A DNA stretch of 64,000 nt from Mangrovicella endophytica (GTDB lineage: Bacteria; Pseudomonadota; Alphaproteobacteria; Rhizobiales; Rhizobiaceae): assembly GCF_002893625.1 (NCBI RefSeq), contig NZ_PKMZ01000003.1:310001-374000 (forward strand), in the 5' to 3' direction. Below the pieces are notes generated by a model that was not told where the DNA came from, made no database searches, and worked only from the letters and a program-made list of their open reading frames with translations. Shown piece after piece: positions 8,553-17,830 of this stretch (the stretch's first letter is position 1; each line of letters starts with the position of its first letter). A program made the translations under genes and the position numbers.

Positions 8553-8742
8553 GAGAACACGCCCGCGCGCGCGTCACATATCCGTGAGACGCACTGTTAA
8601 CATTTTGTAATTTAGTCAGAACTTTTTGCACCTGGCAAGCGTCGCTGCGAGCTTTTTTCGGTCAGCTGTTGCCAATTTGCCGATGGGTGCCGTTCGACAG
8701 CGCAATGGACACCTCCCGGCTCGACGCGATACGAGCAATAGC

Positions 8743-11688
8743 ATGCAAAAGGGCGATCACCTCTTCCTCGTCGACGGCTCGGCCTACATCTTCCGCGCCT
8801 ACCATGCGCTGCCGCCGCTCACCCGCAAGTCGGATGGGTTGCCGGTCGGCGCCGTCTCGGGTTTCTGCAACATGCTGTGGAAGCTGGTCGAGGAGGCGCG
8901 GGAGACCTCCGTCGGCGTCGCCCCGACGCATTTTGCGGTGATCTTCGACCATTCCTCGACGACCTTCCGCAACGAACTCTATGCCAACTACAAGGCCAAC
9001 CGCACGGCCCCGCCAGAGGATCTGGTGCCGCAATTCGCATTGATCCGCGAGGCGGTACGCGCCTTCGACCTGCCCTGCGTCGAAAAGCAGGGCTACGAGG
9101 CCGACGACCTCATTGCGACCTATACGGCGCATGCGCTCAAAGCCGGCGGCGACGTCACCATCGTCTCCTCCGACAAGGACCTGATGCAGCTCGTCGGTCC
9201 CTGTGTGACCCTCTACGACCAGATGAAGGACAAGCGTCTCGGTCCTGAGGACGTGCGCGAGAAGTTCGGCGTCTATCCCGAGAAGATGATCGACTTGCAG
9301 GCGCTCTGCGGCGATACGTCCGACAACGTCCCGGGCGTTCCCGGCATCGGCGCCAAGACCGCCGCGCAGCTCCTCGACGAATATGGCGATCTCGAAACGC
9401 TGCTGGCTCGGGCCGGCGAGATCAAGCAGGCCAAGCGCCGCGAAAACCTCATCGCCTTTGCCGACCAGGCGCGCCTGTCGAAGCGGCTGGTGACGCTCGA
9501 CTGCGACATGCCGCTCGACGTTCCGCTCGACGACCTCTTCGTCCATGAGCCGGACGGCGAGAAGCTGATCGCCTTCTTGAAGGCGATGGAGTTCACCACG
9601 CTGACGCGGCGCGTGGCGGCCAAGCTCGGCACCGAAGCCTCTGGCGTCGAGGCGGCGGCGATCACCACGGAGGGGCCGGCGCGTGGCCCCGATCTCGATC
9701 CGGCCGCAAACGGTGTCGGCAGGGCCGCCTCGACACCTGTTCCCGTAGAAGGGCGGCGGCTGCCGCATGCACCGGCCGATCTCGCCGGCGAGCGCCGGGC
9801 CGCAGCCTCGGCGGAGGCCTTCGATCACGCCGCCTATGTCACCATCCGCGATGCCGAGACGCTCCAGGCCTGGATGGACGAGGCCCGCGACACCGGCCTC
9901 CTCGCCTTCGACACCGAAACCGACTCGCTCCTTGCCATGTCTGCCGGCCTCGTCGGCGTGTCCTTCGCGACAAAGCCCGGCCGCGCGGCCTATGTGCCGA
10001 TCGCCCATCGATCCGAGGCGGCGCAGGAGGATCTCTGGTCTGAGAAGGTGGTCGATACCGGCATCGGCCCGCAGATCCCGCTGGAAGACGTCATCCGGAT
10101 CATGAAGCCGGTGCTTGAGGATGCCGCCGTCCTCAAGATCGGCCAGAACTTCAAGTTCGACTATCTCCTGATGCTGCGCCACGGCGTTACCGTCGAGCCC
10201 TTCGACGACACGATGCTGATCTCCTACGCCCTCGACGCGTCCTCCTCGCTGGAAGGCCACGGCATGGACGAGCTGTCGGAGCGCTTCCTTGGCCACAAGC
10301 CGGTGACCTACAAGGCGCTCTGCGGCTCGGGCAAGGCGGCCAAGGCCCTGGCACTCTGCCCGATCGACAAGGTGACGGAATACGCCGCCGAGGATGCGGA
10401 CGTCACCTTGCGGCTTTGGCGCGTCCTGAAGCCGCGGCTTGCCGCCGAGGGGCTTGCCGGCGTCTATGAGCGGCTGGAGCGGCCGCTGATGCCGGTGCTG
10501 GCCCGCATGGAAGAGCGCGGCATCCGCGCCGACCGGGATATCCTGTCCGGCCTCTCAGCCCGCTTCTCCCAGCGTATTGCTGGTCTCGAGTCCGAGATCA
10601 CCGAGATGGCCGGCGAGGCTTTCAATCCGGGATCGCCCAAGCAGCTCGGCGACATCCTGTTCGGCAAGCTGGGCCTGCCCGGCGGTAAGAAGACGAAGAC
10701 CGGCCAGTGGTCGACCGACGTCAAGGTGCTGGAGGAGCTTGCGGCCGAAGGGCATCCGCTACCGCGACGCATCGTCGATTGGCGCCAGCTCACCAAGCTC
10801 AAGGGCACCTACACAGATGCTTTGCCGGCTTACATGGACGGTGACAGCCGCATCCACACGTCCTACTCCATGGCGTCCACGACCACCGGCCGCCTGTCCT
10901 CCTCCGAGCCGAACCTGCAGAACATCCCGGTGCGCACGGAAGAGGGGCGCTGGATCCGCACCGCCTTCGTGGCACCGGAGGGCAAGAAGCTCGTCTCAGC
11001 CGATTACAGCCAGATCGAGCTGCGGATCCTCGCGCATGTCGCGGATATTCCGCAACTGAAGAAGGCATTCGCCGATGGCGTCGACATTCACGCCACCACG
11101 GCGTCGGAGATGTTCGGCGTGCCGGTCGAGGGTATGCCGGCTGAGGTCCGGCGCCGTGCCAAGGCGATCAACTTCGGCATCGTCTACGGAATCTCGGCCT
11201 TCGGCCTGTCGAACCAGCTCTCCATTCCGCGCGAGGAGGCGGGACAGTACATCAAGCGCTATTTCGAGCGCTTCCCCGGCATCCGCGACTACATGGACGC
11301 GACCAAGGCCTTCTGCCGCGAGCACGGCTATGTCGAGACGCTGTTCGGCCGGCGGGCGCACTACCCCGACATCCGGCATTCCAATCCGTCGGTGCGAGCC
11401 GCCGTGGAGCGTGCTGCGATCAACGCCCCCATACAGGGGACAGCGGCCGACATCATCCGCAGGGCGATGATCCGGATGGAGCCGGCACTGGCCGCTGCCG
11501 GACTGTCGGCCCGCATGCTGCTCCAGGTCCATGACGAGCTTGTCTTCGAGGTGGACGAGGCCGAGATCGAAGCAACGATCCCGGTGATCAAGGCCGTGAT
11601 GGAGAGCGCCGCCGTACCGGCAACACATTTGTCGGTTCCCTTGGATGTCGATGCCCGCGCGGCCGCCAATTGGGACGAGGCGCACTGA
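8743..11688 (+). CDS. polA: DNA polymerase I
   Basis: The 981-residue repair and Okazaki-fragment-processing polymerase has all three domains. The N-terminal 5'-3' exonuclease is seen in FLVDGSAYIFRAYHALPPL, the acidic DDL and DKDLMQ motifs and the GDTSDNVPGVPGIGAKTA helix-hairpin-helix. The 3'-5' proofreading domain keeps its DxE in AFDTETDSL, so it looks active. The polymerase domain shows motif A (DYSQIELRILAHVAD), motif B (RRRAKAINFGIVYGIS) and motif C (QVHDELVFE). The ATG at 8743 gives the normal family N terminus; an in-frame extension back to 8626 lacks similarity to PolA. The region before it (about 8595-8635) is unusually AT-rich and probably holds the promoter. It is a single gene. 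Confidence 0.96.
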   Translation: MQKGDHLFLVDGSAYIFRAYHALPPLTRKSDGLPVGAVSGFCNMLWKLVEEARETSVGVAPTHFAVIFDHSSTTFRNELYANYKANRTAPPEDLVPQFALIREAVRAFDLPCVEKQGYEADDLIATYTAHALKAGGDVTIVSSDKDLMQLVGPCVTLYDQMKDKRLGPEDVREKFGVYPEKMIDLQALCGDTSDNVPGVPGIGAKTAAQLLDEYGDLETLLARAGEIKQAKRRENLIAFADQARLSKRLVTLDCDMPLDVPLDDLFVHEPDGEKLIAFLKAMEFTTLTRRVAAKLGTEASGVEAAAITTEGPARGPDLDPAANGVGRAASTPVPVEGRRLPHAPADLAGERRAAASAEAFDHAAYVTIRDAETLQAWMDEARDTGLLAFDTETDSLLAMSAGLVGVSFATKPGRAAYVPIAHRSEAAQEDLWSEKVVDTGIGPQIPLEDVIRIMKPVLEDAAVLKIGQNFKFDYLLMLRHGVTVEPFDDTMLISYALDASSSLEGHGMDELSERFLGHKPVTYKALCGSGKAAKALALCPIDKVTEYAAEDADVTLRLWRVLKPRLAAEGLAGVYERLERPLMPVLARMEERGIRADRDILSGLSARFSQRIAGLESEITEMAGEAFNPGSPKQLGDILFGKLGLPGGKKTKTGQWSTDVKVLEELAAEGHPLPRRIVDWRQLTKLKGTYTDALPAYMDGDSRIHTSYSMASTTTGRLSSSEPNLQNIPVRTEEGRWIRTAFVAPEGKKLVSADYSQIELRILAHVADIPQLKKAFADGVDIHATTASEMFGVPVEGMPAEVRRRAKAINFGIVYGISAFGLSNQLSIPREEAGQYIKRYFERFPGIRDYMDATKAFCREHGYVETLFGRRAHYPDIRHSNPSVRAAVERAAINAPIQGTAADIIRRAMIRMEPALAAAGLSARMLLQVHDELVFEVDEAEIEATIPVIKAVMESAAVPATHLSVPLDVDARAAANWDEAH

Positions 11689-11739
11689 TCCTCAGAAATT
11701 CAAACTGAAGCTTCCCCTGCGACAAAAGACCGTAGTCGA

Positions 11740-11758
11740 GCAGCCATTATCGGGCTGC
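11740..11758 (+). terminator. Hairpin after polA
   Basis: The 6-bp stem GCAGCC / GGCTGC lies 51 bases past the polA stop, with a T5 run (TTTTT) 9 bases further on. The distance between stem and T run makes this a weak intrinsic terminator. Confidence 0.4.
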
Positions 11759-11835
11759 ACCGGCTAATTTTTGCTGGTCCCTTGCGCCTCGTCTGCGGTT
11801 AAGCATGAGGAGTAGCGCTCCGAATCGGGGGATCG

Positions 11836-12963
11836 ATGAGCGAGGGGATCGGCGGCAATCGAGCCGTTACCGCGATTTCGGACGAGCTGGCCACCTCCGC
11901 GTTGGCGAAGCTGCCGATTTCGATCGTCCTGACGAACCCGCATCTGCCCGACAATCCAATCATCTACGTCAATCCGGCCTTCGAACGGATGACCGGTTAT
12001 TCCGCGGCGGACGCTCTAGGGCGCAACTGCCGCTTTCTGCAGGGTCCGGAGACCGATCCGGCTTCTGCGGCCGAGATCCGCGCAGCCATCGCGGACGAAT
12101 GCGACGTGACCGTCGACATCCTGAACTACCGCGCCAACGGCACGCCGTTCCTCAACCGGCTGGCGGTCACGCCGATCCGCGACAGCAGCACCCGGCTCCA
12201 GTGCTTTCTTGCCGTTCAGCGCGACGTCAGCGGCGAACTTCTATCCCAAGGCCAGAACGCCGTATCACCGCCGGCGGCCGAAACGGCCATCGGCGAGATG
12301 CAGCACCGGGTGAAGAACCATCTCGCCATGATCGTCGGGATGATCCGCATGCAGGCGCGCTCTTCGACCGGCGCCGCTGCCTTCGACGCGCTGGCACGTC
12401 GTATCGAGAGCCTGCAGCTCTTGTATCAGGAGATGACCGACCGGCAGAGCAGCGGGCGGCGATCGGAACGCATGCCGGTCTGCGCCTATATCGATCGCAT
12501 CGCATCGACGGTCAGTCATCTCGACGGCCGCGGCTCTATCCGTGTCGATGTCGAGTGCGATCCCATCGAGGTCGGCATCGACCGGGCCGCGCGAATCGGC
12601 CTGCTCTTCTCGGAACTGCTGACGAACGCTCTCAAGCACGCCTTCTGCGGCCGCGAGGAGGGTCTGGTTCGCGTGCGGCTGGTTGCGCGCCCCTCCGGGG
12701 CGATGCGCCTCATCGTGACCGATGACGGGATCGGCCTGCCGGAGGGAAGCCGCTGGCCGCATGCAAATGGGCAGAAGGCGCCTCAAGCGTCCGTCGTCAG
12801 CGAGGGCGAGGCGCAGAGCACCTCGATGACCTCATCCGGCGGCAAGGGCGGGCTCGGCGGCCGCATCGTCGTTTCGCTGATCCGTGCCCTTGACGCCAAG
12901 CTCGACATCAGTTCCCAAACAGGTGGGACGACGGTCATCGTCGAGATTCCTCCCGAGGGTTGA
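11836..12963 (+). CDS. Blue-light sensing LOV-domain histidine kinase (HWE/HisKA_2 type)
   Basis: The 375-residue soluble kinase has an N-terminal LOV domain (about 26-132) with the photoactive motif GRNCRFLQG; Cys65 is the residue that forms the flavin adduct in blue light. The downstream NYRANGTPFLN segment carries further conserved flavin contacts. The dimerisation helix has His157 in MQHRVKNHLAMI, typical of the HWE/HisKA_2 kinases. The ATPase lobe shows ELLTNALKHAF and DDGIGLPEG, and a glycine-rich GGLGGRIV segment. The architecture equals that of the LOV kinases of Brucella and related rhizobia, which affect virulence or the general stress response. No response regulator is nearby, so it is an orphan; a PhyR-type partner elsewhere is a guess. 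It precedes pyrF by 33 bases. Confidence 0.93.
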   Translation: MSEGIGGNRAVTAISDELATSALAKLPISIVLTNPHLPDNPIIYVNPAFERMTGYSAADALGRNCRFLQGPETDPASAAEIRAAIADECDVTVDILNYRANGTPFLNRLAVTPIRDSSTRLQCFLAVQRDVSGELLSQGQNAVSPPAAETAIGEMQHRVKNHLAMIVGMIRMQARSSTGAAAFDALARRIESLQLLYQEMTDRQSSGRRSERMPVCAYIDRIASTVSHLDGRGSIRVDVECDPIEVGIDRAARIGLLFSELLTNALKHAFCGREEGLVRVRLVARPSGAMRLIVTDDGIGLPEGSRWPHANGQKAPQASVVSEGEAQSTSMTSSGGKGGLGGRIVVSLIRALDAKLDISSQTGGTTVIVEIPPEG

Positions 12964-12996
12964 TCCGAGAGCCCTCCCAAGCGCGAAGGGCTTGCG

Positions 12997-13725
12997 ATGT
13001 CAGATGCAGCGACGCGGCCGATGCCGACCACAGATGCCGCAAGCCGCCTGATCGTCGGGCTCGACGTCGAGAGCGTCGCCGCGGCGGAGACGGTGGTCGA
13101 GGAGCTCGGCGACACCGTTCGCTTCTACAAGATCGGCTACCAGCTCGCTTATGCCGGCGGCCTGCCGCTGGTGCGTCGTCTCAGCGACGCCGGCAAGCAG
13201 GTTTTCCTCGACCTGAAGCTCCACGACATCGGCAATACGGTGGAGAAGGGGATCGAGAGCATCCTGTCGCTCGGTGCCTCAATGACGACAATCCATGCCT
13301 ATCCGCATGTGATGCGCGCGGCCATGCGCGCGGCAGCAGGCACCGATCTGACCGTGCTCGGCGTCACCGTCCTCACCTCGCTCGACGATGCGGATCTGGC
13401 TGAATCCGGCTTCAAGCTCGGCTTGGCCGACCTCGTGGCGCTACGCGCCCGGCAGGCGGTCGACTGCGGCATGGGCGGGCTTGTCGCCTCCGCGGCGGAG
13501 GCGTCCGCGATCCGTCGCCTCGTCGGTCCTGATCTTGCCGTGGTGACGCCCGGCATCCGCCCGGCAGGCGCGGCCGCCGGCGACCAGAAGCGCGTCGCAA
13601 CGCCGGCCGATGCGCTGCGGGACGGTGCCTCCCATCTTGTCGTGGCCCGCCCGATCATTGCGGCGCCAGATCGCAAGGCGGCAGCGCAGGCGATCGTCGC
13701 GGAGATGCAGGCAGCGCTCGCCTGA
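12997..13725 (+). CDS. pyrF: Orotidine 5'-phosphate decarboxylase
   Basis: The 242-residue TIM-barrel enzyme catalyses the last step of UMP synthesis, decarboxylating OMP. The catalytic charged network is visible in [12 protein letters not shown] (Asp72, Lys74, Asp77). The substrate-phosphate region is [10 protein letters not shown], and [13 protein letters not shown] carries the first Lys. The length is typical of the type-1 enzyme, with about 15 extra N-terminal residues that may belong to an alternative later start. It follows the LOV kinase gene by only 33 bases and may be cotranscribed with it, an unusual pairing with no obvious functional link. Confidence 0.95.
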   Translation: MSDAATRPMPTTDAASRLIVGLDVESVAAAETVVEELGDTVRFYKIGYQLAYAGGLPLVRRLSDAGKQVFLDLKLHDIGNTVEKGIESILSLGASMTTIHAYPHVMRAAMRAAAGTDLTVLGVTVLTSLDDADLAESGFKLGLADLVALRARQAVDCGMGGLVASAAEASAIRRLVGPDLAVVTPGIRPAGAAAGDQKRVATPADALRDGASHLVVARPIIAAPDRKAAAQAIVAEMQAALA

Positions 13726-13855
13726 GGAGGCGTCGCGCCGGGGACCGGAGTGATGTTCAGGTAAGGCCGTCCTGCTAGCCTCGGCTCACGGCGCTCCGTG
13801 ATCCGGACGGGCCTGTCGCCGCGCGCATTTGCCCCGGCGGCCGGGACGATCTATT

Positions 13856-13869
13856 TTGCAGTGCAGCAA
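13856..13869. promoter_or_regulatory. Candidate PhaR (PHB-responsive repressor) operator
   Basis: TTGCAGTGCAGCAA has TTGC/GCAA arms and internal TGC repeats, and lies 40 bases before the PHB depolymerase start. PhaR/AniA-type repressors of alphaproteobacteria bind TGC-rich operators of this kind at phasin and PHB genes. The placement and motif fit, but phaR itself is not in the window. Confidence 0.4.
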
Positions 13870-13908
13870 GTCGTGCATCCCACCCTCTCCTCCTAGGGCG
13901 CCGCCTCG

Positions 13909-15732
13909 ATGTTGTACGAACTCTACGAGTGGAATCACGCTCTTCTGGCACCGCTGCGGGCGGCGGCGGATGCGACGCGCCTGTTCTACCAGAACCCCTT
14001 GAATCCGTTCTCCAGCACCGAGGCGGGGCGCACCATCGCAGCGATGGCCGAGCTGTTCGAGCGAACGACGCGCGTCTACGGCAAGCCCGAATTTGGCATC
14101 TACGAGACGGTGGTCGGGGGTCTGCGCGTGCCGGTGCAGGACCATGTGGTCTGGGAGAAGCCATTCGGACGGCTCCTCCATTTCCAGCGCGAGCTGCCGA
14201 AGGGGCGCGGGGCGGATCCGCGCTTCCTCATCGTCGCGCCGATGTCGGGGCACTACGCGACCTTGTTGCGCGGCACCGTCGAGGCGCTGCTGCCCTACGG
14301 GGACGTCCACATCACCGACTGGGAGGATGCCCGCAAGGTGCCGCTGGCGGCGGGCCGCTTCGATCTCGACGACTATGTCGACTACGTCATGGAGATGCTG
14401 GAGTTCATTGGTCCCGACACGCATGTGATCGCGGTCTGCCAGCCGGCCGTGCCGGTGATCATGGCGGTCGCCCGCATGGAGGCGGAGGAGAATCCCTGTT
14501 CGCCCTCCACCATGACGCTGATGGGTGGTCCGATCGATACGCGCGTCAATCCGACCGCGGTCAATCGCCTCGCCATGGAGAAGGGGCTCGACTGGTTTCG
14601 CGACAATGTCGTGATGAAGGTGCCGTTTCCGCAGCCGGGCTTCATGCGCGACGTTTATCCAGGCTTCCTGCAGCTCTCCGGCTTCATGTCGATGAATCTC
14701 GACCGCCACGTCATCGCGCATAAGGACTTCTTCTTCCATCTGGTGCGCGACGACGGCGACAGCGCCGACAAGCACCGGGAATTCTACGACGAATATCTGG
14801 CCGTCATGGACATGACGGCGGAGTTCTATCTCCAGACCGTCGACAGCGTCTTCATCCACCACCGCCTGCCGAAGGGCGAGATGACCCATCGCGGCGCCCC
14901 GGTGGACCTGACGAAGATCCGCAAGGCGGCGCTGTTGACCGTCGAGGGCGAGAACGACGACATCTCCGGCGTCGGCCAGACGGAAGCTGCGCAGCATCTC
15001 TGCACGTCGATCCCGGACGACCGGCGTGTCCACTACGTGCAGCCGAAAGTCGGCCATTACGGCGTCTTCAACGGCTCGCGTTTCCGCGCTGAGATCGCGC
15101 CGCGCATCGTCGACTTCGCGCTGACGCACGGCACCACGCACGCCGCGGCGGCGTTGCCGCGCAAGAGCCCGAAGCTGGCGGAGGGACCGGTTCGTCAGGG
15201 CGCGGTGGAGGAGCGCGAAGCGAAGGCCGATGCGCTGAAGGGCGGTACCGCTGCGGCGGGGGAGACGGGCCTCGGCGTGGTGGCTGCCGGTCCGGCAGCG
15301 GCCGACGAAGCGGCGTCCGCAGCGCCCAACGCTGCCGCCGAGGCGTTCGAGACCATGACGGCTGCCGCGCCCGCGGAGCCGCAACCGGGCGGTGCTTCGG
15401 TGCCCCAGACCGGATCGCCGCCGCAGCCCGCAATCGGCAGCGCCGCTGCATCGCCGTCCGCGCACGCCTTCGAGAGCGAGGCTGCGGCCGGTCAGACGAC
15501 CGCAGAAACCCTGCTGAGCAGCACGGCGACGGTGCCGCCGGTTCTGCCGTCGGCCGCGGTCAAGCCGAAGCGCGTCAGGTCCGCGGCTAAGTCCGAGGAC
15601 GCAGTCCCCGGCCCTATGGCGGGCGGCGCGCCGCAGGGGCTCGCCGCAGCACTCGAAGCTCTGGCGACGGCGCCGGGTAGCGAACCGGCCGCTCCGCCCT
15701 TGCCGAAGCGGCCGCGTGGCCGGCGCGGCTAA
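13909..15732 (+). CDS. phaZ: Intracellular polyhydroxyalkanoate (PHB) depolymerase with long C-terminal tail
   Basis: This enzyme mobilises stored PHB granules in the cytoplasm to hydroxybutyrate. Residues 1-415 match the intracellular depolymerase family: YQNPLNPFS near 30, LIVAPMSGHYATLLRG, the nucleophile elbow AVCQPAVPV (Cys, as in the PhaC/PhaZ family) near 180, and GHYGVFNGSRF containing the catalytic His. A tail of about 190 residues follows, almost entirely Ala, Pro, Glu, Ser and Thr, ending in a basic KRPRGRRG. Family members usually stop near 420 residues, so the tail is an oddity and may help bind granules. There is no signal peptide. The promoter region has a TGC-rich element at 13856. 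DUF2852 follows on the same strand. Confidence 0.92.
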   Translation: MLYELYEWNHALLAPLRAAADATRLFYQNPLNPFSSTEAGRTIAAMAELFERTTRVYGKPEFGIYETVVGGLRVPVQDHVVWEKPFGRLLHFQRELPKGRGADPRFLIVAPMSGHYATLLRGTVEALLPYGDVHITDWEDARKVPLAAGRFDLDDYVDYVMEMLEFIGPDTHVIAVCQPAVPVIMAVARMEAEENPCSPSTMTLMGGPIDTRVNPTAVNRLAMEKGLDWFRDNVVMKVPFPQPGFMRDVYPGFLQLSGFMSMNLDRHVIAHKDFFFHLVRDDGDSADKHREFYDEYLAVMDMTAEFYLQTVDSVFIHHRLPKGEMTHRGAPVDLTKIRKAALLTVEGENDDISGVGQTEAAQHLCTSIPDDRRVHYVQPKVGHYGVFNGSRFRAEIAPRIVDFALTHGTTHAAAALPRKSPKLAEGPVRQGAVEEREAKADALKGGTAAAGETGLGVVAAGPAAADEAASAAPNAAAEAFETMTAAAPAEPQPGGASVPQTGSPPQPAIGSAAASPSAHAFESEAAAGQTTAETLLSSTATVPPVLPSAAVKPKRVRSAAKSEDAVPGPMAGGAPQGLAAALEALATAPGSEPAAPPLPKRPRGRRG

Positions 15733-15872
15733 GCCGAACCCGCTCGTTCAAAAAATCCTCGCCGCATCGTTGAACGCAAATTTCGGCGATCCCATCTGCG
15801 ATTCGTCGCGGTTCATCCACGCCGCCACGCGCTGCAGCCGCAGCGCCGAGACGATGGAAAGGGATACGCTCG

Positions 15873-16301
15873 ATGACTTCGCATGCACTCATCCGTCCGG
15901 CCTGGACCCCCGCGACGATCGCCCTGATGGTGGGCGGCTTCATGATCTATTGGCCGCTTGGTTTCGCGGTCCTCGCCTACATCCTGTGGGGTGAGCGGCT
16001 CGAGGCGTTCCGCCACGACGTCAACCGCTCCACCGACCGGTTCATGTGCGGCGTCCGGCGCGCCCGCAGCGGTGCGCCTTTCGCCCAGGCGCGCACCGGC
16101 AACGTCGCCTTCGACGACTGGCGCGATGCCGAGCTGAAGCGCCTCGACGAGGAGCGCCGCAAGCTGAACGAGGCCTCCGCCGAGTTCGAGGCCTATGCGC
16201 GCGAACTGCGTCGGGCCAAGGACCAGGAGGAGTTCGATCGCTTCATGCGCGAGCGCAACCGGCGCACGCCGGACATGGGCTCCGAGGTGATCGACGGCTG
16301 A
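15873..16301 (+). CDS. DUF2852 family membrane protein
   Basis: The 142-residue protein has one hydrophobic segment at about 10-38 (PATIALMVGGFMIYWPLGF), then a cytoplasmic part with a GNVAFDDWRDAEL segment and a charged coiled coil ending in KDQEEFDRFM. This combination is diagnostic for DUF2852, small inner-membrane proteins found throughout the Hyphomicrobiales. No function is known. It follows the PHB depolymerase gene by 140 bases and ends at a terminator-like hairpin. Confidence 0.88.
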   Translation: MTSHALIRPAWTPATIALMVGGFMIYWPLGFAVLAYILWGERLEAFRHDVNRSTDRFMCGVRRARSGAPFAQARTGNVAFDDWRDAELKRLDEERRKLNEASAEFEAYARELRRAKDQEEFDRFMRERNRRTPDMGSEVIDG

Positions 16302-16330
16302 GGCTTCGCCTGACCGGAGATCTAGTTGAG

Positions 16331-16357
16331 GGCGGCGGCTCGGAAGGGCTCGCCGCC
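16331..16357 (+). terminator. Rho-independent terminator after the DUF2852 gene
   Basis: The 7-bp stem GGCGGCG (16331-16337) pairs with CGCCGCC (16351-16357) and is followed by TTCTTC. It separates the phaZ/DUF2852 unit from the next run of genes. Confidence 0.55.
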
Positions 16358-16428
16358 TTCTTCGCGTCTGCTATCAAGTGAAGCGGTTGCACCAGTGGCG
16401 ATTCGCCTGATCTCTTGTCCGAGCGTGC

Positions 16429-17184
16429 ATGAAAAGGCTCCTGCCGAAGCTCCTGCGTCCCTCGCGCCCCGCTGTGCCGTTGCCGGACAGCGTGCCGGTT
16501 GGTGCGGCGCTGGTGCCGCTCAGCGTTCGGCACAATCCGCGGGCCCGAAGGCTGGTGCTGCGGATCGCGCCCGGCGGCGATCGCCTCGTCGTCACCGCCC
16601 CGCCGCGCACCACCACGGCGACGATCCTCGCCTTCCTCGAACGCCATCAGGACTGGGCCGCCGAGCGCCTTGGTCGCATCGGCAGCCGCACGGTCGTGGA
16701 GCCCGGCGCGACCATCCCGTTTCGAGGCCGGTCGCTCCTCATCCTGCATGAGCCCGGGCAGCGCGCGGCCCGGTTCGAGGAGGCCGGCGAGACCCTGCGT
16801 CTTGTGGTCGGCGGCGAGGCTGCGCATCTGAAGCGCCGCGTTGCCGACGTTCTGAAGCGGGAGGCGCGGCGCGACCTCCAGGCCGCGGTGGATCGTCACG
16901 CCGAGGCTGTCGGCCTCAAGCCGGCGGCAATGACGCTGAAGGATACACGCAGCCGCTGGGGCTCCTGCACCCACGACCGGCGGCTCGCCTTCTCCTGGCG
17001 CATCATCATGGCGCCGCCGGAGGTTCTCGACTATCTCGCCGCGCACGAGGTGGCCCACTTCCGCCACATGGATCACGGCGCCGGCTTCTGGGCGCTGTGC
17101 CGGACGCTGTGCCCTGCCATGGACGAGGGCCGCGCCTGGCTGAAGACCCATGGAGCCTCGCTGCATGCAGTCGCTTTTGACTGA
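16429..17184 (+). CDS. YgjP-like metal-dependent hydrolase (DUF45, M48-type)
   Basis: The 251-residue protein has the zinc-binding motif HEVAHFRHMDHGAGFW starting at about residue 206 (two His plus catalytic Glu). Upstream is the family segment KDTRSRWGSCT, which with the following region marks the YgjP/DUF45 group. Some members have peptidase or SprT-like features, but the substrate is unknown. There is no export signal. It lies 47 bases before a gene of unknown function that is translationally coupled to trpF, so it may belong to the same transcript. Confidence 0.87.
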   Translation: MKRLLPKLLRPSRPAVPLPDSVPVGAALVPLSVRHNPRARRLVLRIAPGGDRLVVTAPPRTTTATILAFLERHQDWAAERLGRIGSRTVVEPGATIPFRGRSLLILHEPGQRAARFEEAGETLRLVVGGEAAHLKRRVADVLKREARRDLQAAVDRHAEAVGLKPAAMTLKDTRSRWGSCTHDRRLAFSWRIIMAPPEVLDYLAAHEVAHFRHMDHGAGFWALCRTLCPAMDEGRAWLKTHGASLHAVAFD

Positions 17185-17230
17185 GAAGCCGTGAGGCGCA
17201 TAATGACGGCTCGACCGACCGGGCGGCGCG

Positions 17231-17830
17231 ATGCTGGGCTTCGTCACCTTCGTACTCGGGCTTTATGCCGCACTGCTGACTGCCGGCTGGTATCATCGGT
17301 CGGGCGGCTCGCTGCGGCTGGAGAAGGTGAAGACGCCTTTCGCCGAATTCGACGTCGCGCAATTCGATCGTCTGACGAAGGTGCAGATGTTCAACGCCGT
17401 CACCGTCGTCCTCAATGCCGACCGCATGCAGGCCATCGCGCAGCATCCGGCGATCGAGCAGGGTGAGGTCGATCCGCGCGCGCTGGTCTATATCGGCTGG
17501 AACATGGTGGCCGACGCCTTCATTGCACGGTTCAAGAAGGCGCCGTCCGAGGAGGCCATCGCCGAGGCGGCCGTCACGATCGGCAGCCAGAATGTGGAGC
17601 TCGTGAAGATCTATCTCGGCATTTACGATGCGATCTTCCGCTATGATAGGGAGGTGACGCGCGACCTCGCGGTGCGCTACATCACCCGTGCGCCGTCGCT
17701 CTGCGACCGCATCGATCCCGCCCGCCACGCGGACTGGCGGCGCCGCTTCGATCGCTTCGACGGCATCCTGGACATTTCGGGCTTTGCGGACCGGGTCGAG
17801 ACCGGATCGCTGACGGTGAAGAACGGCTGA
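17231..17830 (+). CDS. Unknown protein with N-terminal membrane helix
   Basis: The 199-residue protein has one N-terminal hydrophobic helix (MLGFVTFVLGLYAALLTAGW) followed by a soluble, mainly helical domain with many charged residues. There are no recognisable catalytic motifs and the only Cys is near residue 157. The stop codon shares its last base with the trpF start (TGATG at 17828-17832), so translation is probably coupled to the tryptophan genes. I do not recognise the family. The ATG at 17231 sits in a weak ribosome-binding context. Confidence 0.7.
   Translation: MLGFVTFVLGLYAALLTAGWYHRSGGSLRLEKVKTPFAEFDVAQFDRLTKVQMFNAVTVVLNADRMQAIAQHPAIEQGEVDPRALVYIGWNMVADAFIARFKKAPSEEAIAEAAVTIGSQNVELVKIYLGIYDAIFRYDREVTRDLAVRYITRAPSLCDRIDPARHADWRRRFDRFDGILDISGFADRVETGSLTVKNG

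Noticed and set aside
8597-8611. Possible CtrA site before polA (TTAA, 7 bases, TAAT)
   Set aside because: The second half-site deviates from TTAA, and no other site supports it.
8626-8742. N-terminal extension of polA
   Set aside because: It has no similarity to DNA polymerase I and covers AT-rich promoter-like sequence; the ATG at 8743 gives the usual start.
13786-15465. Long open frame on the minus strand opposite the PHB depolymerase gene
   Set aside because: Its protein is Arg/His/Gly-rich without domains, and it mirrors the codon bias of the real gene. High GC makes such antisense frames common.
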